In this document: positions 43,575 to 53,820 of the stretch, in pieces
Position numbering within the stretch: position 1 is the stretch's first letter
Layout: every line of letters begins with the position of its first letter
NCBI GenBank assembly: GCA_945905925.1
Contig: CAMDQN010000001.1
Span: forward strand, 1-64,000
Length of the DNA: 64,000 bases
Reading direction: 5' to 3'
From: Singulisphaera sp. GP187
GTDB taxonomy: Bacteria > Planctomycetota > Planctomycetia > Gemmatales > Gemmataceae
Position numbers and translations under genes: made by a program
The notes under the pieces: model-generated
What the model was told of the DNA's origin: nothing
The model's input: the letters and a program-made list of their open reading frames with translations, nothing else
Database searches by the model: none

Positions 43575-46058
43575 ATGACCCGAATCGCTTCCGCGTTCCT
43601 TGTCATCGTTTTCCTTGTCGTTTCGCAGCACGCACCAGGGCAAGACCTCTCCGCTACGTTCAAAGCGAAGGTCGCGCCGCTGATCGCGGCGCACTGCGTA
43701 GATTGCCACGGCCCAAACGTGCAGAAAGCAAACCTGCGGCTCGATAACCTCGCGCCCAATCTTCAGGACCAGCGCACACTCGCGACTTGGGCAACGGTCT
43801 ACGACAAACTCGCAAGCGGCGCGATGCCACCGAAGAAGCGCGAGCGGCCCACGGAAACCGAACTCCGATCCGCGACCGGGTGGTTGCAAACGGAACTGCA
43901 CGCGGCTTCACTGAGCCACCAACAGAAGAAGGGCCGGGTCGTCGTCCGGCGGCTCAATGGCACCGAGTACGAGAACACGATTCGCGACCTACTCGGCACG
44001 CAGGTCAAACTGAGGGAACTGTTGCCGGAAGACAACTCCGTTGCGGGGTTCGACAACGTCGGGGCCGTACTCGACGTGTCCGCCACACACCAACTGCTGT
44101 ACCAGGAGGCTGCGGAGAAGGCGGTGATATCAGTGGTTCCGCCGCACCCGCCGATTCCGTTCACTGATAAGCGCACCGGCAAGGAGATGTCCGAGAAGGG
44201 ACCGAATTTCAGGCAGACGCTGACGCGGAGTTGCTTGCTCAAGGACGACGCGCTCATCGTTTACAGCAAGTTGCCGCGCTACGGGCTGTGCAGTACGGCC
44301 CCGGTTCCCGCTACGGGGCGCTACAAGGTGCAAATGTCGATCGCCGCGGTGGGCGCCGACGGCAAAGCGGTCCCGGCCGCGCTCATGGTCATCGGTCAGG
44401 GCCGCGAAGACGCGGTGTTGCGCGACATGCGCGACATTCCGCACGGCAAGCCGACAATCATCGAAGTGGAAATCGACCTCGAACGCCGACAAGCGTTCGT
44501 GGTGAATCTGCTCGCGAACTGGGATATCCGCGCCACCAAGAAATCCATTGAGGAGTACACTGGGCCGGGTCTCCTGATCGAGTGGATCAAGATCGAAGGG
44601 CCGATCGGCGAGTTCCCGCCGAAGAGTTACGCGACTCTCTTCACCGACGTGCCGTTGAAGCCGCGTTCAGTCGCGAAAGCGGAGAGCGAGGGAAAGGTTC
44701 CACCCAAGATCCCCGCGACGCGCAACGAGTTTGCATGGGCCAACGACCCGCTCGTTCCTACGAGTGCGAAGCCAAAGGAAGACGCCGAGCGGTTGATTCG
44801 CGCGTTCCTCCCGCGTGCATTCCGGCGCCCGGTGAGCGAAGAATTGCAGAAGCACTTCGTGTCGCGCGTTCACGACAAACTCGACAAAGGGTACACGTTC
44901 TTCGACGCGATGACCTACGGCTACAAGTCGATCCTCACTTCGCCGCACTTCTTGCTCCTGATGGAATCGGGGTCCGCGACCGCGCCGAAGCTCGACGACT
45001 ACGCTCTGGCTTCGCGGTTGGCGTACTTCCTGTGGTCCACGTACCCCGACGAAGAGTTGCTCGGACTGGCGAAGAAAGCGGAGTTGTCGAAGCCTACCGT
45101 GCTACGTGCCCAAGTGGAGCGCATGTTGAAGTCACCGCTCGCAAAGCGGTTCACCGAGAACTTCGTGGGGCAGTGGCTCGACCTCCGCAAGATCGATGCG
45201 ACCATCCCCGACCCGCAACTCTACGGCGACTTTGACGGCACGTTGCTCTGGGCCATGCCGCGCGAAACGAAGCTCTTCTTTGAGGAAGTACTGACCAACG
45301 ATCGGAGTCTGTTGGAGTTCGTCGATTCCGACTGGACGATGCTCAACGAACGGCTGGCGAAACACTACGGCGTCCCCGGCGTTAGCGGCAACGAGTTCCG
45401 CAAAGTGACGCTACCGCCCGAGAGCCATCGCGGTGGCGTGATGACCCACGCAAGCGTAATGAAGGTCACCGCCGATGGCACGCGCACGTCGCCGGTGCTT
45501 CGCGGGAAGTGGGTGTTGGATCAAATCATCGGCAAGCCACCGGCTCCGCCCCCGCCTGATGTCCCAAGCATTGAGCCCGACATTCGCGGCGCGACTACCA
45601 TTCGCCAGCAACTTGACAAGCACCGCAACACGGCGGCGTGCGCGACTTGCCACGTCCACATCGACCCACCGGGATTCGCGTTGGAAAACTTCGACCCGAT
45701 CGGCGGCTGGCGCGAATTCTACCGCGCCTCCACGCGAACGCCGAAGGGCATTGTGAATCTCCCGGGTTACACCGGGCGCGCGTTCTTCCGCGGGCCGGAC
45801 GTCGAGATCGGCGGCGAAACGCACGACGGGCAGAAGTTCAAGAACATCGACGACTACAAGAAAATCCTCCTCGCGGACAAGGACCAGATCGCGCGCAACC
45901 TCACGCAAAAGTTACTGGTGTACGCGACCGGAGCCGACATCCAGTTCGCTGACCGCGAGGTGGTAGAACAAACCGTGACAGCCCTCCGCGGCAAGAATTA
46001 CGGCTTCCGCACCTTGGTTCACGAGGTGGTGCAGAGTCGCGTGTTTTTGAGCAAATGA
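43575..46058 (+). CDS. Planctomycete multidomain cytochrome-like protein (DUF1587/1592/1588/1585 type)
   Basis: Signal peptide, CVDCHGP heme motif, VVVRRLNGTEYENTIRDLLG, ACATCHVHIDPPGFALENFDPIGGWR. Confidence 0.9.
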   Translation: MTRIASAFLVIVFLVVSQHAPGQDLSATFKAKVAPLIAAHCVDCHGPNVQKANLRLDNLAPNLQDQRTLATWATVYDKLASGAMPPKKRERPTETELRSATGWLQTELHAASLSHQQKKGRVVVRRLNGTEYENTIRDLLGTQVKLRELLPEDNSVAGFDNVGAVLDVSATHQLLYQEAAEKAVISVVPPHPPIPFTDKRTGKEMSEKGPNFRQTLTRSCLLKDDALIVYSKLPRYGLCSTAPVPATGRYKVQMSIAAVGADGKAVPAALMVIGQGREDAVLRDMRDIPHGKPTIIEVEIDLERRQAFVVNLLANWDIRATKKSIEEYTGPGLLIEWIKIEGPIGEFPPKSYATLFTDVPLKPRSVAKAESEGKVPPKIPATRNEFAWANDPLVPTSAKPKEDAERLIRAFLPRAFRRPVSEELQKHFVSRVHDKLDKGYTFFDAMTYGYKSILTSPHFLLLMESGSATAPKLDDYALASRLAYFLWSTYPDEELLGLAKKAELSKPTVLRAQVERMLKSPLAKRFTENFVGQWLDLRKIDATIPDPQLYGDFDGTLLWAMPRETKLFFEEVLTNDRSLLEFVDSDWTMLNERLAKHYGVPGVSGNEFRKVTLPPESHRGGVMTHASVMKVTADGTRTSPVLRGKWVLDQIIGKPPAPPPPDVPSIEPDIRGATTIRQQLDKHRNTAACATCHVHIDPPGFALENFDPIGGWREFYRASTRTPKGIVNLPGYTGRAFFRGPDVEIGGETHDGQKFKNIDDYKKILLADKDQIARNLTQKLLVYATGADIQFADREVVEQTVTALRGKNYGFRTLVHEVVQSRVFLSK

Positions 46059-46061
46059 TAC

Positions 46062-46100
46062 GCTTCGTGAACCAGGGTCATGAGACCTGGTTCACGAAGC
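46062..46100. repeat. 15-bp perfect inverted repeat in DUF1592-DUF1552 spacer
   Basis: gcttcgtgaaccagg ... cctggttcacgaagc. Confidence 0.8.
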
Positions 46101-46160
46101 CGCAACCGACTGCGTAACTCGTACTCGCGTTTTGACTTTCCCCGCTCAACAGGTGCCGCC

Positions 46161-47417
46161 ATGCCCCTCAAGCCACTCGACCGACGAACCCTCCTGCGAT
46201 CCGCGGGCGTGGCCATCGGGCTGCCAGTCCTCGATGCGATGCGCCCGGCCAGCGCCGCGGACGCGAAGAAGTCGCAATCGCCACGGCGGATGCTCCTCAT
46301 TGGCCGACCGCTCGGCATGTACACGCCGTTCTTCTTCCCTGAGAAGGCCGGCAAGGACTACGAGCCGAGCCGCTACTTGAAGGTACTGAAGGCGCACCGC
46401 GAACACTTCACGGTGTTCTCAGGCATGTCGCACCGCTACCCTGCGGGCCACTTTGCCGAGGTGGGATTGTTCACCGGCGTTCACCCGGACAACATCCGCC
46501 CGAACGAAATCCGCAACGGCATCTCGCTCGATCAAGAGGTGGCCTCACACGTCGGCGGCCAAACGCGGTTTGGCTCACTCGTCCTCGGCGGCGGCGACGC
46601 GGCCTGGAACCGTCGCGGCGTGCGCGTCCCGTCGCAACAGCGCGCGACACAAGTGTTCAAGCAACTGTTCATCCGGGGAACGCCGGAAGAAGAAGCACGC
46701 GAGATGCGCCGCATCCGCGACGGGCAGAGCATCCTCGACGACGTGCGAGAGCAGGTAAAGACGCTCAACGGCAAGCTCAACGATGCGGACCGCGCCAAAC
46801 TCGACCTGTACCTATCGTCTGTGCGCGAGGCCGAACAGCGGCTGCAGCAAGACGAGAAGTGGAGCAAGACACCGAAGCCCGAGGTGAAGGTCACGACGCC
46901 GGTCGCGGACTTCAGCGGTCCGCAGTTGCTCCAGCGCAGTAAGCAGTGGTTCGACCTCGTGCAACTCGCGCTGAAGACGGATTCGACGCGTGCGATCTCG
47001 CTCCACCTCGGCTCGCAAGAGCGGCCCGAGATCGAGGGCGTCACGCTCCCGCACCACGACGCCTCGCACCACGGTCAGGAGCCAAGCAAGCTCGAACAAC
47101 TGGCGCTCATCGAAGAAGCGGAACTGAAGGTGTTAGGCGAGTTCCTAGAGAAGATGAAGGCGAGTACCGAAGGCGAAGAAACACTCCTCGACCGCACCGC
47201 GATCTTCTACGCGAGCAACCTCGGCAATTCGTCGTCGCACGACAACAACAACCTGCCGATCCTGCTCGCTGGCGGCGGGTTCAAACACAAGGGTCACGTC
47301 GCGTTCGACCGCAAGAACAACACTCTGCTCGCGAACCTGTACCTGCGGATGCTGCACCAGATGGGCATCGAGGCGAAGTCGTTCGGCGCCAGCACGGGTG
47401 CGGTAAGCGAAGTGTAA
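46161..47417 (+). CDS. DUF1552-family secreted protein
   Basis: MPLKPLDRRTLLRSAGVAIGLPVLDAMRP; FSGMSHRYPAGHFAEVGLFTGVHP; SNLGNSSSHDNNNLPILLAGGGF. Confidence 0.88.
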   Translation: MPLKPLDRRTLLRSAGVAIGLPVLDAMRPASAADAKKSQSPRRMLLIGRPLGMYTPFFFPEKAGKDYEPSRYLKVLKAHREHFTVFSGMSHRYPAGHFAEVGLFTGVHPDNIRPNEIRNGISLDQEVASHVGGQTRFGSLVLGGGDAAWNRRGVRVPSQQRATQVFKQLFIRGTPEEEAREMRRIRDGQSILDDVREQVKTLNGKLNDADRAKLDLYLSSVREAEQRLQQDEKWSKTPKPEVKVTTPVADFSGPQLLQRSKQWFDLVQLALKTDSTRAISLHLGSQERPEIEGVTLPHHDASHHGQEPSKLEQLALIEEAELKVLGEFLEKMKASTEGEETLLDRTAIFYASNLGNSSSHDNNNLPILLAGGGFKHKGHVAFDRKNNTLLANLYLRMLHQMGIEAKSFGASTGAVSEV

Positions 47418-47448
47418 CTGCCCGATTCGATTCCACGGAGATTGCTCG

Positions 47449-48438
47449 ATGCCGCGAACCCTGGCCCTGTCCCTCGTCGTAACACTCGTCGGCCTGACTG
47501 CGATTGCCGCCGACCCCGCGCCCAAGAAGAACGAGTGGTATCTCGCGGTCGGGCACGGCGGCCACCGGATGCTGTCTCGCGACGGCAAGACATGGGAAAA
47601 GCACGCCTCCTGGGGCGAACCGAAACACGACCAGAACGACCTCGACGTGGCCGCGAACTTCAAGGGCGCGTTCTACGCGGGCGGCGGCTACTTCAGTGGC
47701 CGGCTCACAGCCACACGCGATGGCGAGAAGTGGTCGGACGGCGTGCTGCCCGCGAGTTCCCCGATCTTCGGCCTCGAAGTGATGGACAACGTGCTGTACG
47801 CGATCGACCTTCGCGGTGCGGTCTTCAAGACCGCCGACGGCGAGAAATGGGAACTCGTGGCGCGAGCAGAGATGCCGAGCAAGACGCACTGGATTCGCGG
47901 CACCGCGCAGGGGAACGGCCTCATCGTCGGCTCCGGCGACTTCGGCCCGGTAACCGTGTTCGATCCCAAGACGGGGAAGATCGCGGTCACGCAGATGGCC
48001 GGGCAGGTGGACAAGAACCCCGGCATCCGCCGCGTCGCGTTCGGGCATGGCGTGTTCGTGGTGGGCGGTCAAGCGGGGCTGTTGGCCGTCTCCAAAGACG
48101 GCAAGGAGTGGACAAACAACGCGGTCAACGCCGATCGCGGCGACGTGGTGTGCGTCGAGTTCACCAGCAAAGAGTTTCTCGCAACGTTCGCAAAAGGGAG
48201 CATGCGATCGAAGGACGGCAAGGAATGGACGAAGGTCGAGGGCACGGTTCCGCGCCAGGTCCGCCGCGTGAACGGATGGCTCTACGGATACGGTTCGCCG
48301 AGCAAGTTCAGCCGAAGCGCGGACGGCGAGAAGTGGGAAGCCGTGCCGAACGAGAAGGAATGGCAAGCCAAAGCCTACGCGTTCGGCGACTTATCCGGCG
48401 GCGAACCGCCGGCCGTTCCACAACCACCGAAGAAGTAA
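47449..48438 (+). CDS. Secreted beta-propeller-like (sialidase/photosystem-like fold) protein
   Basis: Signal peptide; recurring SRDGKTWEK, TRDGEKWSDG, TADGEKWELV, SKDGKEWTNN, SADGEKWEAV blades. Confidence 0.75.
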   Translation: MPRTLALSLVVTLVGLTAIAADPAPKKNEWYLAVGHGGHRMLSRDGKTWEKHASWGEPKHDQNDLDVAANFKGAFYAGGGYFSGRLTATRDGEKWSDGVLPASSPIFGLEVMDNVLYAIDLRGAVFKTADGEKWELVARAEMPSKTHWIRGTAQGNGLIVGSGDFGPVTVFDPKTGKIAVTQMAGQVDKNPGIRRVAFGHGVFVVGGQAGLLAVSKDGKEWTNNAVNADRGDVVCVEFTSKEFLATFAKGSMRSKDGKEWTKVEGTVPRQVRRVNGWLYGYGSPSKFSRSADGEKWEAVPNEKEWQAKAYAFGDLSGGEPPAVPQPPKK

Positions 48439-48535
48439 GTTGAGGGGGGTCCGATTGCTTCGCGCCTGGTAGCGCCTCTCCTGTGTCCGCTTCGCTCAAG
48501 TGTGCGTGTCGCACCGCGAGCGGACCACACGGATA

Positions 48536-51508
48536 TCACCTCGGCGGCAGCGGCACCTGTGACTTTCCGCTGATGTACGCTATCAAGTCGCGTACCTGCT
48601 CCTTTGTGAGTGCGTCGAGTTGCCCCTCCGGCATGATCGACAGCACCGAGTCCTTCACGCTCTCCACGTCCTCCAGCGCCACGATCATCTTCTCCGTCGC
48701 GGTCTGAACCACGAGCCGCGCCGGGGTGCGCTCAGTGATGATGCCGGTGAGGACACGCGAGTCCGCGGTGCGGACCACGGACATGCGGAAATCGCGCCCG
48801 ACTTCGGCGCTCGGGTCGATGACGTTTGAAAGCAAGTAATCGAACTCGGAGCGGTTGGAACCAGTGAGGTCCGGTCCGATTGTGCCACCTTCGCCGAAGA
48901 GCTTGTGACACTGTTGGCACGTCTTCGCGAACACGAGCCGGCCGTTGGCGAGATTCGCCGCCTTCAGCGCTGCGGGCGTGAGTTGCGCCTTGTACTTCGC
49001 CATCTGTTTCTGCTTGTCGGCGGCCGTCTCGCGAACCTCACCCCAAACGACATTCAGGCGAGCGGTGACCTTCGCGTCGTTCAACGCGAACATCTGCCGG
49101 GCGACGAACGCGGACACGTCGCCGCGCGGCACGCTCTTCGCCTCCACCGCATCGAGCAGCGTGAGGGCGTTCTCCGACCGCGCCGCGAGCGTCGCGACCG
49201 CGTCAAACTTCTCGTCGGTCGTCAAGCCCTTGTACACCGCAAGTATCTTCTTCGCTGTGTCGGCGTGGGCGTATGCGGCCAGTCCGCGAAGCGCCGCGCG
49301 TCGGGTCACCTTGTCCGCGAGTTGGTCGTGAAGGAGCGGCGCGAGGTCGGCCGCACGCTTGTCGACAAGCGCCTCGATCGCGTTCACTCGCTCAGCCGCC
49401 GGCGCGGACACATTTACCGCGATCTTCCGCAGATCGGCGAGCGCCTGCGGGTCGCCAAACAACAGCGCCAGCGCAACCGCGTTTTCGCGCACTGCGTGGT
49501 CGGCGCTCTTGCCGAGTCGTGCATACGCGGAGAACCAACCGTCAGGCATCTGAAAACTCTTGCGCCCGCGAAGCGCCTCGCGCGCCCCCGTCAGCAGATC
49601 GAGTTGACCTTTTCCCTCCGCGAGCGTGAGCGCCGCAACCAGCGGCGCGAGATCGCCCTTCACGCCCTTCGCGAGCGCGTCGTCGGCCACCCGGCGCGCG
49701 ATGAACTGCCGCACCAGCGGGATGTCGGACTTCAGCGTCAACACGAGAGCGCGCGACGGGTCGCTCGCAACAAGCGGTTCGATCGCATACCAGAGCATCA
49801 ACGGCAGGTTCGCGTCGGTGGCGTCCTCCGCGCGCCGCACCAACTCCTCCGCGACGGTCCACCGTTTCTCCAAAGGAAGGCGCTGTAGCGCGCACGCGAG
49901 ATACAATCGCACCAACGGCGACGGGTCGGACTTCGCCAGTCTCGCAAAGTGCTTGAGTGCCGTATCGGCTGGTGTGTCGCGTTCGCAAAGCAGTTGAATC
50001 GCCCACGCGCGTATGTGCGGGCGATTGTCGTTTAGCAATTCGATCAGTAATTCGGCACTCAGTCCACCAGTCACGTGGAGCGCCCACAGCCCGCGCAACC
50101 GCCCGCACACGTCTAGTTCCGTTGCATCGACGAACTCGCGAAGTTTCGCGTGTACTGCCTCGCTCGCTTTCGGCGCGCGGCTAACGGTGCGCTCTTGGAG
50201 AATGCGCCGCGCGTGGCGCACGAACCAGTCGTTCGCATGGCCCTGAAGTTCCACCAACGCCAGGTCGCTCATCTTCGTGAGGTCGAGTTCCGGCTTCCGC
50301 CTTCCGCCTCCCGCCGTTCCATCGTAGCTGATCTTGTAAATGCGGCCGGTGGCCTTGTCGGGCTTGAGCGTGTGACACTCGCCAGTGTCGGACCAGTCCG
50401 AAACGTACACACTGCCATCGGGACCGGTGCGCAGCGTCACACCCATGAACCACGGGTCCGCGGAGATCATAAAGTCTTTCCCGTGGCTCGCGGTGTAACC
50501 CGAACCCTTTGTCTTCAGGATGTCGTTGTTGATCCGCCGCCCGTGGACGTTGCACATGAACACCGTGTTGCGGTACTCCTTCGGAAACGAATCGCCGAGG
50601 TAAACGAGCGTGCCGCAGTGCGCGTGTCCGCCACCCATCGCGAGGACTTCGGGCGTTTCGCCACGAGCCGCTTGCCAGTTCCCACCGGGGAAGTGCAGGT
50701 GGTCCGCGATCGTCGGCAGGCGATCGTAGGCGTACAGGCTCGACGGCCGGTTTCGCCAGGGTTCGAAGTGTCCGCCCTGAACCACATGAAACAGGTGTGG
50801 GTTCACGCAGTTGGAAACGAAGCACGCGCCGAAGTCGTTGAAGTCCACGCCCCACGGATTGGTGGTGCCGTCCGCGAAGTTCTCGAACACGAGCCGCGTC
50901 GGGTGGATGCGATAAACGCCGCCGTCGCAATGGCTGCGCCTGTTCGCGGGGGTGCCCGGACGGCCCACTTCAGAAGGGCTGGTGCGTCCGTGCCCGCCGT
51001 AGAGCCAGCCGTCCGGTCCCCAGGTGAAGCCGTTCGCGAGGTTGTGCCGCGACTCCTTGTACCCGAACCCGTCGAACAACACTTCGGGCGGGCCGTCGGG
51101 CTTGTCGTCGCCGTCTTTATCAGGAACGAAGTAGAGGCACGGCGGGGACATCACCCAAACACCGCCGAACCCCACTTCGATACCCGTGATGTAGTTGAAA
51201 CCTTCGTGGAAAACGGTGCGATTGAGTTTCCCGTCCTTCTCTTCGAGGATCACGATGCGGTCCTTGCCGGTCGCCTTCCATTCACCGTAGTTGAGCGCCT
51301 CCGCGACCCACAGCCGGCCGCGTGCATCGGTGCAGAACGAGATAGGCTGAATCACGTCAGGTTCGGTGGCGAACACGGTCATCTTGAAGCCGTGAGGCAG
51401 GACGGATGTCTTCGCGGCCTTCTCGGCCGGTAGAGGTGCCGGCGTCCGATCCGCCGCGAGAACTGTGAACGGCGTGGTCAAGCTCAACAGAATAGCCCAC
51501 GTGCGCAT
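48536..51508 (-). CDS. PVC-type heme-binding CxxCH protein with PQQ-dehydrogenase-like propeller and HEAT-like region
   Basis: Signal peptide; GRLWVAEALNYGEWKATGKDRIVILEEKDG; CQQCHKLFGEGGTIGPDLTGSNRSEFDYLLSNVIDPSAEV. Confidence 0.9.
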   Translation of the reverse strand: MRTWAILLSLTTPFTVLAADRTPAPLPAEKAAKTSVLPHGFKMTVFATEPDVIQPISFCTDARGRLWVAEALNYGEWKATGKDRIVILEEKDGKLNRTVFHEGFNYITGIEVGFGGVWVMSPPCLYFVPDKDGDDKPDGPPEVLFDGFGYKESRHNLANGFTWGPDGWLYGGHGRTSPSEVGRPGTPANRRSHCDGGVYRIHPTRLVFENFADGTTNPWGVDFNDFGACFVSNCVNPHLFHVVQGGHFEPWRNRPSSLYAYDRLPTIADHLHFPGGNWQAARGETPEVLAMGGGHAHCGTLVYLGDSFPKEYRNTVFMCNVHGRRINNDILKTKGSGYTASHGKDFMISADPWFMGVTLRTGPDGSVYVSDWSDTGECHTLKPDKATGRIYKISYDGTAGGGRRKPELDLTKMSDLALVELQGHANDWFVRHARRILQERTVSRAPKASEAVHAKLREFVDATELDVCGRLRGLWALHVTGGLSAELLIELLNDNRPHIRAWAIQLLCERDTPADTALKHFARLAKSDPSPLVRLYLACALQRLPLEKRWTVAEELVRRAEDATDANLPLMLWYAIEPLVASDPSRALVLTLKSDIPLVRQFIARRVADDALAKGVKGDLAPLVAALTLAEGKGQLDLLTGAREALRGRKSFQMPDGWFSAYARLGKSADHAVRENAVALALLFGDPQALADLRKIAVNVSAPAAERVNAIEALVDKRAADLAPLLHDQLADKVTRRAALRGLAAYAHADTAKKILAVYKGLTTDEKFDAVATLAARSENALTLLDAVEAKSVPRGDVSAFVARQMFALNDAKVTARLNVVWGEVRETAADKQKQMAKYKAQLTPAALKAANLANGRLVFAKTCQQCHKLFGEGGTIGPDLTGSNRSEFDYLLSNVIDPSAEVGRDFRMSVVRTADSRVLTGIITERTPARLVVQTATEKMIVALEDVESVKDSVLSIMPEGQLDALTKEQVRDLIAYISGKSQVPLPPR

Positions 51509-51631
51509 GCCCGGCTCCAGATGGTTCGCGGTGAATGCTACCCACGGTAGCCCGCCCGGTAGCCGCTGTCACGCGTCTTCGACTCAGAACCAGAGTCTCA
51601 CGACCCTGGCCAGGCCAAGTATACTTACGCA

Positions 51632-52465
51632 ATGGACTGGAAACAGTTTTACCGTGCCCGGTTGGCGGAGAACCTCGACCCGAACGGAGACATCGTTCCG
51701 CCGTGGGCGCGGTTTCCGCATTACGAGCGGTACACGATCGGTTGGCGCATGGGATCGGGCGAGGACTGGCTGAGCTACTGGCATGTGTTCCTCGAGGAAC
51801 TCGACCCGACGTCCGACGTTCGGCTCGCGTACCTGAAGCGCCACCCCGCCGCGCCGGTGAACTGGGCGGAGCGCGTTTACGATGTCTTGCATCCGTCGCG
51901 AGAGAGAAACGACGAGGAAGAGGATTGGGTCGCGGTCCAGCGCCGGGCGGACCTCCTCCAGTTGGGGCTGATCGCGTCCGATGCCGCGTACCCGATCTGG
52001 CGGAGCCAACAGGCAGGCGTGTGCTGGCCATGGGAGTTCAGCGACGACCCCGAGACGCCAGAGGGCATCGCACGTCACTGGAGGCGCGACCTCTGGTTCT
52101 GGTCACGACCGGTCGTCGAGTTGCGGGGCAGCGCGATGTGGACCATGCCGGAAGTGCCCGCGAGCTGGCAAGCGTGCGCCGAACCGCTCGCAACCGGCCA
52201 GGTGCCGGATCTCGACCCAAGCCGCGGTTTGTTGTCGCTGGCTCAGATGTTCGCGGCGGGGAGTGTCGTTCCGCCGTGGCAACTCGGCCTCGATCCGACC
52301 GACTTCGCGGACTCGTTCGAGATGGACATGGGTTTCGTCGATGCGTTTCGCCTTTGGGGCATGTCGGCGTTTGACGACCGGGAACACTTGCAGCACTACC
52401 TCGACGCCACCAAACTCCCGCAGAACTGGGAAGACTGGATTGCCGAGCAGTTTCACGTCGATTGA
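51632..52465 (+). CDS. Hypothetical protein
   Basis: 277-aa Trp-rich ORF with balanced composition, no recognised domain. Confidence 0.65.
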   Translation: MDWKQFYRARLAENLDPNGDIVPPWARFPHYERYTIGWRMGSGEDWLSYWHVFLEELDPTSDVRLAYLKRHPAAPVNWAERVYDVLHPSRERNDEEEDWVAVQRRADLLQLGLIASDAAYPIWRSQQAGVCWPWEFSDDPETPEGIARHWRRDLWFWSRPVVELRGSAMWTMPEVPASWQACAEPLATGQVPDLDPSRGLLSLAQMFAAGSVVPPWQLGLDPTDFADSFEMDMGFVDAFRLWGMSAFDDREHLQHYLDATKLPQNWEDWIAEQFHVD

Positions 52466-52572
52466 CAACAGGTTCCGGAGCATCGTACCCGGCCCCCACC
52501 GCAACCGAAAACGAGCGCGGCGCGGTCCGGACCCGGTGGGACCGGGCCGCGGAGAGGCACAACTTCGGCGGA

Positions 52573-52794
52573 TCACGCAGCGCGATGGGCCGCGACCCAC
52601 AGCATGTACGCGACGCGGTCGTTGAGCTTCTCCCGCTGGCGACGGTGGATATGCACGTCCCGCCAGGTGTAATAGAGACTTGCGATGACGAGGCAGGCGA
52701 TATTGCACGCGAGCAACTGGAACACGAGCACACTCCACTTCCACGGAAAGGCGAGTTCTGGGGTGAGGGTTCGCGAGCGGTTGACTGCGAACAC
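52573..52794 (-). CDS. Small hypothetical membrane protein
   Basis: Hydrophobic WSVLVFQLLACNIACLVIASLYY. Confidence 0.35.
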   Translation of the reverse strand: MFAVNRSRTLTPELAFPWKWSVLVFQLLACNIACLVIASLYYTWRDVHIHRRQREKLNDRVAYMLWVAAHRAA

Positions 52795-52938
52795 CCGAAC
52801 CGTAGGTCACTCACCAAAGTGGTCAACCACGAGTGCCGAAAATGGTCCGGGTACTGCCGATTGAAGTGACGGCTTTTTCGTCAGTTCTCATGTGTCCGCT
52901 GAAAGTGGGAAAAATGCCGCTGTGAGTTGACTGCAGAG

Positions 52939-53655
52939 TTATTTTGTGTCGGCCGAAGGTATCAGTTCCCCGCGCAGCCCGCTCAGACCCTCACTACCGA
53001 GCCGGACCAGGGTGCCGTCCACCTCGACCTCGAAAAGGTCGTCGAGTTCCTGATAGGAGAGAACGCGAACGCGCGCACCGGGGGTCAGTCCCTGCGCGCG
53101 CCAGTGGCGGAGCCGATCGGGGTTGTCGTCCTGTGCCTCGCGCACGACAACCGTGTCGCCCGACCGGAATTCGGAGAGGCGTTTCAAGTTCCGCGCCTTC
53201 ATTTCGCCGGTGCGTGACGGGATCGGGTGGCCGTGCGGGTCTTCGTGCGGTTCCCCGAGGTAGTCGGCGAGTGCCTGTTCCAGGCGCGGCGAGATAGCGT
53301 GTTCGAGCGCCTCGGCCTCCGCATCGACTTCGCTCCAGTCGAGTTTCAGGACTTGCGTGAGGAAGAGTTCGACAAGCCGATGCCGGCGGATCACGCGAAG
53401 CGCTTCGGACAGTCCCGTGGGAGTCAGTTTCGCGCCGCTCTCCCTCGTGTACTCGATCCATCCGGCGTCCGCGAGGCGTTTCAACATACCAGTAACGGAA
53501 GGTGCTTTCACGCCAAGCGCGCTGGCGATCTTCCCAGACGCGACGCCCGCGTCGGCGCCGCCCAGTTGGTGAATCGCTTTCAGGTAGTCTTGAACGGCTT
53601 GGGTCGGCTGGTCGGCCACGCCGAGACTCCGTATGTGGGGTTCGCTCCGTGTCAT
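52939..53655 (-). CDS. DtxR/MntR-family metal-dependent transcriptional regulator
   Basis: VQDYLKAIHQL...SGKIASALGVKAPSVTGMLKRLADAGWIEYTRESGAKLTPTGLSEALRVIRRHRLVELFL; C-terminal FeoA-like domain. Confidence 0.9.
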   Translation of the reverse strand: MTRSEPHIRSLGVADQPTQAVQDYLKAIHQLGGADAGVASGKIASALGVKAPSVTGMLKRLADAGWIEYTRESGAKLTPTGLSEALRVIRRHRLVELFLTQVLKLDWSEVDAEAEALEHAISPRLEQALADYLGEPHEDPHGHPIPSRTGEMKARNLKRLSEFRSGDTVVVREAQDDNPDRLRHWRAQGLTPGARVRVLSYQELDDLFEVEVDGTLVRLGSEGLSGLRGELIPSADTK

Positions 53656-53703
53656 CCTACCGAACCCGGACACGCTTGCACCGTGAGGAGTTGATGAATC
53701 GCG

Positions 53704-53820
53704 GGGGAGACCTCCCCCAACCCTTCCAACAGGAAAGAAGAACGGCACTCGCTCTTGGGAGTCGCTCGCGACTTCAGCCTCTCCTCCCTGCGGGGAATGG
53801 TTGGGAGTGGGGTCTTTCTC
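53704..53820. repeat. Imperfect inverted repeat upstream of the DtxR gene, abutting the lpxB 3' end
   Basis: gggagacctcccccaacccttccaacagg ... cctgcggggaatggttgggagtggggtctttc. Confidence 0.6.

Noticed and set aside
47442-48443. 333-aa ORF in the alternate frame over the propeller gene
   Set aside because: Arg/Gly-rich shadow frame; the 47449 frame has a signal peptide and repeats.
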